The translations under genes were made by a program, and so were the position numbers. A stretch of 52,011 bases of DNA from Chitinophagaceae bacterium (GTDB lineage: Bacteria > Bacteroidota > Bacteroidia > Chitinophagales > Chitinophagaceae): NCBI GenBank assembly GCA_947372235.1, contig CANBSW010000007.1, positions 1 through 52,011 of the forward strand. The letters run 5' to 3'. Below the pieces are notes generated by a model that did not search any database, was not told the DNA's origin, and saw only the letters and a program-made list of their open reading frames with translations. Shown piece by piece: positions 45,357 to 52,011 of the stretch (the stretch's first letter is position 1; every line of letters starts with the position of its first letter).

Positions 45357-46748
45357 ATGCTTAGAAAATTTGTATTTCTGCTTTTATTACTCCCTTTTGT
45401 AGTAGAAGCCCAGCAAACTACCGAATATCCCAGCGATCATCTTTCACCCGCATTTCATGCCGGAAGAAGAGCCGCATTCAAGGATATGATGCCAAAAAAT
45501 TCCGTTGCCCTGTTCTTTGCCTCACAGGTAAGGGTAAGAAACAATGATGTGGATTATGTATATGCCCAAAGCAAGAATTTTTATTACTTAACCGGATTGG
45601 AGGAACCCAATTCTCTCCTGCTCATTTTTAAAGAGCCGGTTACCATATTAGATAAAACCGGTACTGAATTTTTATTTGTACAGGCCAGAAATCCGCAACA
45701 GGAAATGTGGACCGGTAAGATATTAGGTGTTGATGGTGTGAAAGAAACTTACAAATTTGAGAATGTGTTTACCAACGATAAGTTCAACTATTCAACCATC
45801 GATGCGGGTAGGATTGATTCGGTGCTAACTCTTTTTAGAACGGAAGACATTGTTTCAAAATACAAATTACGACCCGACCCATTGAGCAGGATGGCATTGA
45901 TTGCTGACAGCCTGATTACCACCAATAAAAAACCAATGGCTACCAGAACAGCAACCAATATTCTGCAAAAAATGCGTGGCATTAAGCAACCCGAAGAAAT
46001 TGCCATTATGGAAAAAGTAGTAGCCATGAGTGTACAGGGACATAATGAAGTGATGAAAGCTACAAAGCCCGGCATGACAGAGTTTCAGGCCCAGGCTATT
46101 ATGGAATATATGTTTAAGAAAAACGGTTCTGAGTTTGTGGGCTATCCAAGTATTAATGGATCGGGCGCCAACACCTGTATCCTGCATTATGAAAGCAATC
46201 AACGTTTAATGAATAATGGCGACCTTTTGTTGAGTGATTGTGCTGCAGAATACCATGGATATAGTGCCGATGTAACACGCACCATTCCGGTAAATGGAAA
46301 ATTTACCCCCGAACAAAAAATTATTTATGAATTGGTGTTGGAAGCACAGGATTCAGCTTTTTTACAATGCAAGCCCGGAAAACTTTTCTCCGAGCCGGGT
46401 TCCGCTGCACAAAGGGTAATTAGCAGAGGATTGATAAAACTGGGTATTATTACCAATGCAGCTGATACTAGAATTTATTTCCCGCACGGCACTTCACATC
46501 ATTTGGGTTTGGATGTGCATGATATGGGTGGAAGAGGCCCATTGGAAGCAGGTGCTGTGTTTACAGTAGAACCCGGCATTTATATTCCGCCGGGAAGTAA
46601 GTGCGATCAGAAATGGTGGAATATTGGTGTACGTATTGAAGATGACATATTGATTACTGCAGAGGGTTATAAAAATCTTTCTGCAGGCGCACCTAGAACG
46701 GTGGCTGAAGTGGAGAAGATGTCGAAGCAGAAGAGCATCTTTAAATAA
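45357..46748 (+). CDS. Exported Xaa-Pro aminopeptidase (M24B)
   Basis: The 463-residue protein has a signal peptide (MLRKFVFLLLLLPFVVEAQ). An N-terminal aminopeptidase P domain (FFASQVRVRNNDVDYVYAQS, FYYLTGLEEPNSLLL) is followed by the pita-bread catalytic domain. Metal ligands are the two Asp in LLSDCAAEYHGYSADVTRT, the His in FPHGTSHHLGLDVHD, and Glu in FTVEPGIYIP and VRIEDDILIT. It should remove an N-terminal residue that precedes proline, with two Mn or Co ions. The signal peptide places it in the periplasm, unlike E. coli PepP. Confidence 0.92.
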   Translation: MLRKFVFLLLLLPFVVEAQQTTEYPSDHLSPAFHAGRRAAFKDMMPKNSVALFFASQVRVRNNDVDYVYAQSKNFYYLTGLEEPNSLLLIFKEPVTILDKTGTEFLFVQARNPQQEMWTGKILGVDGVKETYKFENVFTNDKFNYSTIDAGRIDSVLTLFRTEDIVSKYKLRPDPLSRMALIADSLITTNKKPMATRTATNILQKMRGIKQPEEIAIMEKVVAMSVQGHNEVMKATKPGMTEFQAQAIMEYMFKKNGSEFVGYPSINGSGANTCILHYESNQRLMNNGDLLLSDCAAEYHGYSADVTRTIPVNGKFTPEQKIIYELVLEAQDSAFLQCKPGKLFSEPGSAAQRVISRGLIKLGIITNAADTRIYFPHGTSHHLGLDVHDMGGRGPLEAGAVFTVEPGIYIPPGSKCDQKWWNIGVRIEDDILITAEGYKNLSAGAPRTVAEVEKMSKQKSIFK

Positions 46749-46749
46749 T

Positions 46750-46808
46750 TAAAAAATCAAAAGTAAAAAGTAAAAAAAGGATTTTTTTTACTTTTGATTT
46801 TTGACTTT
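46750..46808. repeat. Inverted repeat of AAAAGTAAAAAGT words overlapping the yihY 3' end
   Basis: AAAAAATCAAAAGTAAAAAG on the left pairs with TTTACTTTTGATTTTTGACT on the right. The right arm encodes the last residues of the YihY protein (KVKNQK) and its stop. Words are related to 4517-4591. Confidence 0.85.
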
Positions 46809-47786
46809 GCTTTCAATAATCGGTTCTGCAACACTCACAGATGTATTGGTTAACACCGGTGTATCCTGCACCAACAGCGATGCTTTGTTTTCCAGTTCAA
46901 TTTCCTGGATCCATACCGCATAATCATTAGGAAAAATATTTCTTCCTGTTCTGATGGCATAGGCTCTTGTAAAAGATGCGCCGAAATATAAGATCATTGA
47001 GGAATAATATACCCATAATAAAATGATCACTACAGAACCCGCAGCGCCATAAGTTGAGCTGATATGTGTTTTCGCTAGATAATAACCAATACCGAACTTT
47101 CCAAGCATAAACAAAAAGGCTGTAGTAAATGCCCCAATGGTAACGTCGCGCCAGTGTATGCGTGCATCAGGCAGTACTTTAAAAATAATGGCGAATAAAA
47201 AACTGATCGTAATAAAAGTGATAAAGAGATTGATGCCATAGGCAACATACACTGCGATTTCAGGAAAGAGTTTTAATAACTGCTGACCCAACATATCCAG
47301 TACAGAATTAATGATCAGAGAAACCAATAATATAAAACCAATGCTTACCACCATCGAAAAACTAAGTACCCTGTTCAAAACTAATTTCAACCAGCCTTTC
47401 TTCGGTTTTGCTTTTAAACGCCAGATATAATTTATTGAATCCTGTATTTCAGCAAATACACCTGTTGCGGCAAAGATGAGTGCACAGATCCCCACAACCG
47501 AAGCCCAGCTGATATCTTTAGAGATCGTTGCATTTTTAATTACCTGTTGTATCTGCAATGCAGCATCGGCACCAATAAAACTTTGAATATGTTGAAAGAT
47601 GGTTCCTTCAATGGCATTTCGTCCATAGAACAGATCCAGCAAACTGATGATCACAATAAGCATGGGTGCGATAGAAAACACAGTATAATAAGCCAGTGCC
47701 GCACTCATGCGGAATGACTTATTTTCAGAAAAATCTGAAAGTGATTCTTTTAATATCGGGAACAAATTCTTCGCATGCCATTTCAT
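46788..47786 (-). CDS. YihY/virulence factor BrkB family membrane protein
   Basis: The 332-residue protein has six predicted transmembrane helices and the YihY family blocks: MSAALAYYTVFSIAPMLIV near residue 27, WASVVGICALIFAATGVFAEI with QDSINYIWR, and a C-terminal YGAAGSVVIILLWVYYSSMI. Function is not established; members were once annotated RNase BN in error. An ATG at 47786 directly follows an in-frame GTG and is preferred. The final VKNQK residues lie in an inverted repeat arm, so the C-terminus seems to have been extended or replaced by the repeat. Confidence 0.9.
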   Translation of the reverse strand: MKWHAKNLFPILKESLSDFSENKSFRMSAALAYYTVFSIAPMLIVIISLLDLFYGRNAIEGTIFQHIQSFIGADAALQIQQVIKNATISKDISWASVVGICALIFAATGVFAEIQDSINYIWRLKAKPKKGWLKLVLNRVLSFSMVVSIGFILLVSLIINSVLDMLGQQLLKLFPEIAVYVAYGINLFITFITISFLFAIIFKVLPDARIHWRDVTIGAFTTAFLFMLGKFGIGYYLAKTHISSTYGAAGSVVIILLWVYYSSMILYFGASFTRAYAIRTGRNIFPNDYAVWIQEIELENKASLLVQDTPVLTNTSVSVAEPIIESKVKNQK

Positions 47787-47826
47787 CACTTAAACTATTT
47801 ATTATTTCGCTCTATACTGCACCCTT

Positions 47827-47871
47827 GCCTTTGCGAGAAAATATGCACGCAAAGGCGCAAGGGCGCAGTTT
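47827..47871. repeat. CGCAAAGGCGCAAGGGCGC element, copy 2
   Basis: Nearly identical to 20204-20249 in the same orientation (one base missing in the loop). Flanking CTGCACCCTTGC at 47818 pairs with the GCAAGGGCGCAG end and lengthens the stem to about 20 bp. It lies between the MazG-like and yihY genes. Confidence 0.9.
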
Positions 47872-47874
47872 TTT

Positions 47875-48198
47875 CTATAATTTCTCATTATTCTTATGCC
47901 TGTCTAAATCTCTATTATTTTTTTTCTCAAAGTTTTTTTCCAATGCAGCTGTTAGATTTACTCCGGTTTGATTTGCCAAACAGATCAGCACCCACAATAC
48001 ATCTGCCATTTCATCTGCGATCTCTTTATGCTTATCCGATTCTTTATAAGATTGTTCTCCGTATTTACGAACCATTAACCGGCTTAACTCTCCTACTTCT
48101 TCCATCAATATACCCAAATTGGTCAATTCGTTGAAATAGCGAACACCAATGGTTTTGATCCAGTTGTCTACCTCTGTTTGCGCCTGTTCTAAAGTCAT
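47875..48198 (-). CDS. MazG-like nucleotide pyrophosphohydrolase
   Basis: The 107-residue all-alpha protein has the MazG/dUTPase-like metal motif ExxE...ExxD: E34 and E37 in LMEEVGELS, E63 and D66 in ADEMADVLW. Small single-domain members hydrolyse (d)NTPs to monophosphates and pyrophosphate, acting as house-cleaning enzymes. Length fits the short RS21-C6/MazG-like group. The nucleotide preference is unknown. A hairpin repeat lies on each side of the gene. Confidence 0.88.
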   Translation of the reverse strand: MTLEQAQTEVDNWIKTIGVRYFNELTNLGILMEEVGELSRLMVRKYGEQSYKESDKHKEIADEMADVLWVLICLANQTGVNLTAALEKNFEKKNNRDLDRHKNNEKL

Positions 48199-48199
48199 G

Positions 48200-48274
48200 A
48201 TTTGAGGATTTACGAATTAGCGGATTGGATCAGTAAGCTTTTAATTCGCCAATTCACTAATCCGAAAATCTGCC
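48200..48274. repeat. Imperfect inverted repeat of GGATTAGCGGATT words
   Basis: CGAATTAGCGGATTGG on the left is opposed by CCAATTCACTAATCCG on the right with about 13 of 16 positions matching. It lies between the truncated haemoglobin and MazG-like genes and shares words with 48690-48750. Confidence 0.7.
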
Positions 48275-48279
48275 AATAC

Positions 48280-48666
48280 TTATTTTAATTCAATACCGGA
48301 ATGAACGAGTTTAATTCTCATTACCGTAGCAATCGATTCTGCTCTTTGCTTTATTTTTTCTGCGTTACTGCCTGCATATAATGCATCAACCGATTCTCTG
48401 AAAAGTTTGATCCAGCGGAAAAAATGTTCGTCTTTAAAAATGGATAAAGTATGGATATGCTCATGTACACCAAACACATTTCCCTGGTAAGATGATTTTT
48501 CAAAGATCACGGTTTCCCAGAAATCGGTGATCCTGGGAATATGGATATCCATGTCTAAAGGGATCACATCTGTAAAGAAAAATCCTACCACATCATCCAG
48601 CAATGCTTTACCGTAGAAATTTACCATCAGGGTTTCTATGTCGGTTCTTGTTTCGAGGTCTTTCAT
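48280..48666 (-). CDS. Group III truncated haemoglobin
   Basis: The 128-residue globin matches group III: an N-terminal DIETLMVNFYGKALLDD, then ITDFWETVIFEKSSYQGN, with H68/H70 region (VHEHIH) on the distal side. H81 in KDEHFFRWIKLF is the proximal haem ligand, and the C-terminal helix is AESIATVMRIKLVH. Family members bind O2, CO or NO with a haem b in the cytoplasm; in some species they are tied to nitrosative stress or microaerobic respiration. Its role here is unknown. It is flanked by the dtd and MazG-like genes with hairpins between. Confidence 0.9.
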   Translation of the reverse strand: MKDLETRTDIETLMVNFYGKALLDDVVGFFFTDVIPLDMDIHIPRITDFWETVIFEKSSYQGNVFGVHEHIHTLSIFKDEHFFRWIKLFRESVDALYAGSNAEKIKQRAESIATVMRIKLVHSGIELK

Positions 48667-48689
48667 ATTAACGAATTTTCGGATTGGCG

Positions 48690-48750
48690 GATTAACGGAT
48701 TAGCGAATTGGCGGATAAAACTAATCCGTCAATTCGCTAATCCGTTAATC
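48690..48750. repeat. 27-bp inverted repeat of GGATTAGCG words
   Basis: GATTAACGGATTAGCGAATT plus GGCGGAT (48690-48716) pairs with ATCCGTC plus AATTCGCTAATCCGTTAATC (48724-48750) with a single G-T type mismatch and a 7-nt loop. A further partial copy of the words starts at 48672. Confidence 0.93.
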
Positions 48751-48761
48751 ACTCACTAAAA

Positions 48762-49214
48762 TTACTCCTTGTTTTTCGAATCCATCACGATAGTTACCGG
48801 CCCATCATTCAATAATTTCACTTTCATATCTGCCCCAAAAATACCGGTTTGAATTTTTTTACCGAGATCGTTCTCTAACTGACTGATCATCTTTTCATAC
48901 ATAGGCACCGCAAAATCAGGTTTCGATGCTTTAATATAAGATGGCCGGTTCCCCTTTTTGGTGCTGGCATGGAGTGTAAATTGACTTACCAATAAAATAT
49001 CGCCGTTTACTTCTTTGAGACCAAGGTTCATCACTTCATTTTCATCATTAAAAATACGAAGGTTAACGATCTTGTTGCTGAGCCAGGTAATATCTTCATC
49101 CGTATCTGCATCTTCTATTCCCATCAATACCAGTAAACCCATTCTGATAGTACCGGTAATTTTTTCATCAACGGTTACCGAGGCTTCACTTACGCGTTGT
49201 ATCACAATTCTCAT
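48762..49214 (-). CDS. dtd: D-aminoacyl-tRNA deacylase
   Basis: The 150-residue protein has both DTD active-site motifs: SQFTLH at 77-82 and NDGPVT at 136-141, the Gly-cisPro dipeptide that gives chiral proofreading. It removes D-amino acids (and glycine from tRNA-Ala) from mischarged tRNA in the cytoplasm. The N-terminal MRIVIQRVSEASVTVD is typical. Length is normal (about 145-150). It is divergent from arfB with only 35 bp between the two start codons. Confidence 0.96.
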   Translation of the reverse strand: MRIVIQRVSEASVTVDEKITGTIRMGLLVLMGIEDADTDEDITWLSNKIVNLRIFNDENEVMNLGLKEVNGDILLVSQFTLHASTKKGNRPSYIKASKPDFAVPMYEKMISQLENDLGKKIQTGIFGADMKVKLLNDGPVTIVMDSKNKE

Positions 49215-49249
49215 AGTTCCTTAACAGTTTTTATCCGAACTTTAGTACA

Positions 49250-49657
49250 ATGAAGATAGACATTACACAGGAGATATTGTTCCAAACTGCCCGAAGCGGC
49301 GGCAAGGGCGGACAAAACGTGAACAAGGTAGAAACCATGGTGGAAGGCCGTTGGGATATTAACCGTTCGCAACTGGTAACCGAGGAACAAAAACAAAGAA
49401 TTGCTGAAAAACTGGCCAATAAAATTACCGATGAAGGTTTATTGCTCGTAAAATCACAAACCGAAAGATCGCAACTGGGCAATAAGCTGGAAGTGATCCG
49501 AAAAATGAATCAGCTGGTTACGATTGCCCTTACCAAACAAAAAAACAGGCGGCCTACCAAACCAACAGCAGCCTCTAAGGAAAAAAGGATAGAGAGCAAA
49601 AAACGAAATACTTTTACCAAGGATTTACGTAAAAAAATTAACCGGAACGATTATTAA
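49250..49657 (+). CDS. arfB: Alternative ribosome-rescue peptidyl-tRNA hydrolase
   Basis: The 135-residue protein contains the release-factor catalytic motif G20-G21-Q22 in RSGGKGGQNVNKVE. It lacks codon-recognition domains and ends in a basic tail (KEKRIESKKRNTFTKDLRKK) that threads the empty mRNA channel. It frees ribosomes stalled at mRNA 3' ends. The size fits ArfB/YaeJ (about 135-140). Its stop codon overlaps the ATG of the MbnP-like gene by one base, so the two are translationally coupled; no functional link is known. Confidence 0.93.
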   Translation: MKIDITQEILFQTARSGGKGGQNVNKVETMVEGRWDINRSQLVTEEQKQRIAEKLANKITDEGLLLVKSQTERSQLGNKLEVIRKMNQLVTIALTKQKNRRPTKPTAASKEKRIESKKRNTFTKDLRKKINRNDY

Positions 49658-50379
49658 TGAGAAAGCTTGCGGCAATCATATTTCTTTCACTCGTATGGGT
49701 TGGGGGCTTCTGTTTTTCAAACAGTGATATTAGCTTGCCGGCATCAAAAAAAATCACCCTTGTTTTTCATAACAGTATCGGTAAAGAGGAATTGGTTTTG
49801 GGAAATCGAACACAAAATATTCTGGGAGAAAATATGACAGTGCAGAAATTCAAATATTATATTTCTAATTTTTCAATCATTGATCTGACAGGAAAATCGG
49901 TTGTCCTTCCTGTTCAATATTTTTTAGTTGATGAAGCCGATACTGCTTCTAAAATAATAACGCTTACCATTCCTGATATCAGTTTCACAAAGATCGAATT
50001 TTTATTAGGCGTTGATAGTATGCGTAATGTTTCAGGTATTCAAACCGGTGCACTCGATCCTGGCAAAGGAATGTTCTGGACATGGAACAGCGGCTACATC
50101 ATGGCAAAACTGGAAGGCGAATCGCCTTTGGCAAATGCAGCAGGTAATCGTTTCACCTATCATATTGGCGGTTTCAGGTTTGGGGTAAATACTGTAAGAA
50201 AGATCAGTTTGGCTGTTACTGCTATTCAGAATAACGAAATACATATCAATGCAGATCTTAACCAATGGTTCAAAAGCAAGAATGAATTACGTATCGCAGA
50301 AACCAATACCTGCCACACTCCCGGGCCACTGGCAATAAAATTTGCAGATAATTACGCTAACATGTTTTCCATCCGCTGA
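49657..50379 (+). CDS. MbnP-family copper-binding-like protein
   Basis: The 240-residue protein has a signal peptide (MRKLAAIIFLSLVWVGGFC) and the MbnP fold blocks: KITLVFHNSIG (H38), KFKYYISNFSI, YFLVDEAD, EFLLGVDSMRNVSG and GALDPGKGMFWTWNSGYIM, then HIGGFR (H169). In characterised MbnP the Trp of the WTWNSGY-type motif is oxidised to kynurenine by the dihaem partner MbnH and helps bind copper; W141 and W143 are the candidates here. It is coupled to arfB and followed by the MbnH-like gene after one spacer base, a strong sign of a working pair. Bacteroidota homologues do not accompany methanobactin genes. Confidence 0.9.
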   Translation: MRKLAAIIFLSLVWVGGFCFSNSDISLPASKKITLVFHNSIGKEELVLGNRTQNILGENMTVQKFKYYISNFSIIDLTGKSVVLPVQYFLVDEADTASKIITLTIPDISFTKIEFLLGVDSMRNVSGIQTGALDPGKGMFWTWNSGYIMAKLEGESPLANAAGNRFTYHIGGFRFGVNTVRKISLAVTAIQNNEIHINADLNQWFKSKNELRIAETNTCHTPGPLAIKFADNYANMFSIR

Positions 50380-50380
50380 T

Positions 50381-51454
50381 ATGAGATTTACAAAAGCTAT
50401 CTGGATATTATTCATTATTCTGATCACTGCTGCCGGATGGGTAACAGCGGATAATTTTATTTTTAAACCCAAACCCGTCAAATTCATTGTTCCCAAAGGA
50501 TGGCCGCAGCCATTATACGATTTTTCAAAAAATCCGCTCACAGAAGAAGGCATTGCACTGGGGAAAAAACTATTTTACGATGGCCGTTTAAGTAAAGACG
50601 GAACCATTTCCTGCGGCAGTTGTCATCAGCAGTTTGGAGCATTCAATACGTTTGATCATCCGCTTAGTCATGGTTTTAATAATTCATTAACCGTTCGCAA
50701 TGCTCCCGGATTATTTAACCTGGCATGGCAGAAAGATTTTATGTGGGATGGTGGCATCAACCATTTAGATCTTCAGCCACTGGCTCCCATCACCAATGAA
50801 AGTGAAATGGCAGAAAATATTGAAACGGTGATCAGCAAATTAAGAACGGATAAAGAATACAAGATCATGTTCAAAGCCGCATTTGGTGATGAAATGATCA
50901 ATTACCTGCGCATGGGCAAAGCACTGAGTCAGTTTATGCTGCAACTGGTTAGCAGTAACAGTAAATATGATAAGGTAATGCGCGGTGAAGCCAGTTTTAT
51001 TTTACCCGAACAATTGGGGTATGATATTTTTAAAAAGAAATGTATTTCGTGTCATACTGAACCGATGTTTACAGATTACAGTTACCGAAACACAGGTTTG
51101 CCTGTTGATCCGTTTTTGAAAGATATGGGGCGGATGAAAATAACCGGCAACCCGGCAGATTCATTAAAATTTAAAGTACCCAGTTTGCGAAATGTGGCGG
51201 TTAGTTTTCCGTATGGTCATGATGGTCGATTTTTTTCCATGATGAGTGTGATGGAACATTATCGAAAAAGCATGGTAATTGGCCCTACAACCGATTCATT
51301 AATGCGGAACCGATTGCCTTTATCAAATTTTGAAATTGGACAATTAACTGCATTTCTGATGACATTAACGGATTCCAGTTTTCTGAAAGACAAACGCTTT
51401 GCAGAACCCGGTTTTGAAAACAATGGAAAGGCGCCGGCAGATTTGCATCAGTAA
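50381..51454 (+). CDS. MbnH-like dihaem cytochrome c peroxidase-family protein
   Basis: The 357-residue protein has an N-terminal signal or anchor (IWILFIILITAAGWV) and two CxxCH haem sites: C78-G-S-C81-H82 and C221-I-S-C224-H225. Further family blocks are LGKKLFYDGRLSKDGT, RNAPGLFNLAW, WDGG, and PSLRNVAVSFPYGHDGRF near residue 270. It belongs to the MauG/BCCP superfamily. Next to an MbnP gene it is best read as MbnH, which oxidises an MbnP tryptophan; a hydrogen-peroxide-reducing peroxidase is the alternative. The ATG at 50381 is 2 bases after the mbnP stop region; an in-frame upstream start would overlap mbnP. Confidence 0.9.
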   Translation: MRFTKAIWILFIILITAAGWVTADNFIFKPKPVKFIVPKGWPQPLYDFSKNPLTEEGIALGKKLFYDGRLSKDGTISCGSCHQQFGAFNTFDHPLSHGFNNSLTVRNAPGLFNLAWQKDFMWDGGINHLDLQPLAPITNESEMAENIETVISKLRTDKEYKIMFKAAFGDEMINYLRMGKALSQFMLQLVSSNSKYDKVMRGEASFILPEQLGYDIFKKKCISCHTEPMFTDYSYRNTGLPVDPFLKDMGRMKITGNPADSLKFKVPSLRNVAVSFPYGHDGRFFSMMSVMEHYRKSMVIGPTTDSLMRNRLPLSNFEIGQLTAFLMTLTDSSFLKDKRFAEPGFENNGKAPADLHQ

Positions 51455-51471
51455 AAGCTGCACATTTGTTA

Positions 51472-51572
51472 CTTTCGATGCTTAAAGCTGAATGCGTAAT
51501 GCCTAAGGCTGAAGGCAAACCCGTATACTAATCAACAAAAGCTGACAGCACAATGCTGACAGCTGAAGGCTA
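51472..51572. repeat. Quasi-tandem GCTGAAGGC/GCTGACAGC words
   Basis: AAAGCTGAATGCGTAATGCC, AAGGCTGAAGGC, AAAGCTGACAGC, AATGCTGACAGCTGAAGGCT follow one another between mbnH and the flippase gene. Weak inverted pairing (GCTGACAGC with itself) is possible. It is the only repeat in this style without a clear long hairpin. Confidence 0.7.
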
Positions 51573-51583
51573 AAAACAAATCT

Positions 51584-52011
51584 TTGAGCGGAATAAAAAA
51601 ACTGGCAGGACAAACAATGTGGTATGGGGTAAGTTCGATTGCCGCAAGGTTTATCAATTATTTACTCACGCCTTATCTTACATTCAAATTTACCGCATCG
51701 CAATATGGCGAAATGTCCATAGTATATTCTGCTATTCCATTTATCAATGTTGTTTTTACGTATGGAATGGAAACCACTTTCTTTCGTTTTGCCAATCATG
51801 CGGATAAAAAACAGGTGTATAATACCACGAGCATTTCGCTTATTTTTTCAACCATTCTGCTTACTGTTTTATTGGTGTTGTTACAGCATCCTTTGAGTGT
51901 GTTGCTTCAGGTAACGGCGCATCCGGAATATTTATCTATGTCTGCTGCCATGATCGCACTGGATGCTTTATGTATTATTCCATTTGCCAAATTGCGACAG
52001 GATAATCGCCC
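51584..52011 (+). CDS. Polysaccharide/oligosaccharide flippase (partial, 3' end outside window)
   Basis: The open frame runs off the right edge after about 142 codons. It begins (TTG start) LSGIKKLAGQTMWYGVSSI, the usual N-terminus of Wzx/MATE-like polysaccharide biosynthesis proteins, followed by ARFINYLLTPYLTFKFT and several hydrophobic helices (MSIVYSAIPFINVVFTYGM, LIFSTILLTVLLVLL). An ATG at 51617 is the alternative start but would remove the conserved KLAGQT segment. It should move lipid-linked glycans across the inner membrane. More glycan genes may follow outside the window. Confidence 0.85.
   Translation, partial: MSGIKKLAGQTMWYGVSSIAARFINYLLTPYLTFKFTASQYGEMSIVYSAIPFINVVFTYGMETTFFRFANHADKKQVYNTTSISLIFSTILLTVLLVLLQHPLSVLLQVTAHPEYLSMSAAMIALDALCIIPFAKLRQDNR

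Noticed and set aside
49250-49657. Peptide chain release factor 1 or 2 (prfA/prfB)
   Set aside because: The protein is only 135 residues, starts directly with the GGQ domain and ends in a basic tail; release factors are about 360 residues with codon-recognition domains.

Overview
The window looks like chromosome from a member of the Bacteroidota, most likely Chitinophagaceae or a close relative. Four things point there: two large exported proteins with type IX secretion (T9SS) C-terminal sorting domains; promoter -7 boxes of the Bacteroidetes form TAnnTTTG instead of sigma70-type -10 boxes, usually without a Shine-Dalgarno sequence; single-chain glycyl-tRNA synthetase beside a Bacteroidetes-type ferredoxin-NADP reductase; and planctomycete-type cytochrome/DUF1553/DUF1501 genes as found in Bacteroidota. 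I saw no prophage, transposase, CRISPR array, SusC/SusD pair or rRNA.

Layout. 1-1150: AT-rich stretch with a gene tail, an unrecognised exported protein and tRNA-Ser(GGA). 1.2-10.5 kb: TatD nuclease, polysaccharide deacetylase, gltX, a GT39-like membrane glycosyltransferase, aldo/keto reductase, a solitary B12-binding domain, a TRIC-type channel, enoyl-CoA hydratase and an alkaline-phosphatase-fold hydrolase. 10.6-16 kb: exported GH29 alpha-L-fucosidase and an M16 peptidase. 16.2-17.6 kb: fumC. 17.8-24.8 kb: a minus-strand cluster of haem-c DUF1549/DUF1553 protein, DUF1501 protein, Tat-exported sugar-phosphate-isomerase-like protein and a membrane cytochrome with leucine-rich repeats. 25-31.7 kb: amidohydrolase lipoprotein, AraC regulator with a cysteine cluster, MORN protein, gyrB, a 68-residue protein and a retropepsin-like protease. 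31.7-42.6 kb: mfd, a lipoprotein, and two T9SS cargo proteins (subtilase and sortilin-like propeller). 43-49 kb: ferredoxin-NADP reductase, glyS, Xaa-Pro aminopeptidase, YihY, MazG-like, group III truncated haemoglobin, dtd. 49.2-51.5 kb: arfB, mbnP-like and mbnH-like genes in tight series. The right edge cuts a polysaccharide flippase.

Most genes are housekeeping or scattered accessory genes in short transcription units. The best functional units are the 17.8-24.8 kb periplasmic cytochrome/DUF1501 cluster, whose substrate is unknown, and the MbnP/MbnH pair, in which the dihaem enzyme probably modifies a tryptophan of its partner.

The most unusual signal is between the genes. About twenty intergenic spaces hold inverted repeats built from short quasi-tandem words (for example AATTTGAAAATTTG, CTCTGCG, CACGAAGACACCAAGG, GGATTAGCG). 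All seven junctions between convergent complete genes carry one. Several word families recur tens of kilobases apart, and one 7-bp word family sits in frame inside two conserved genes (gltX and the deacetylase). No transposase or other mobile gene accompanies them.
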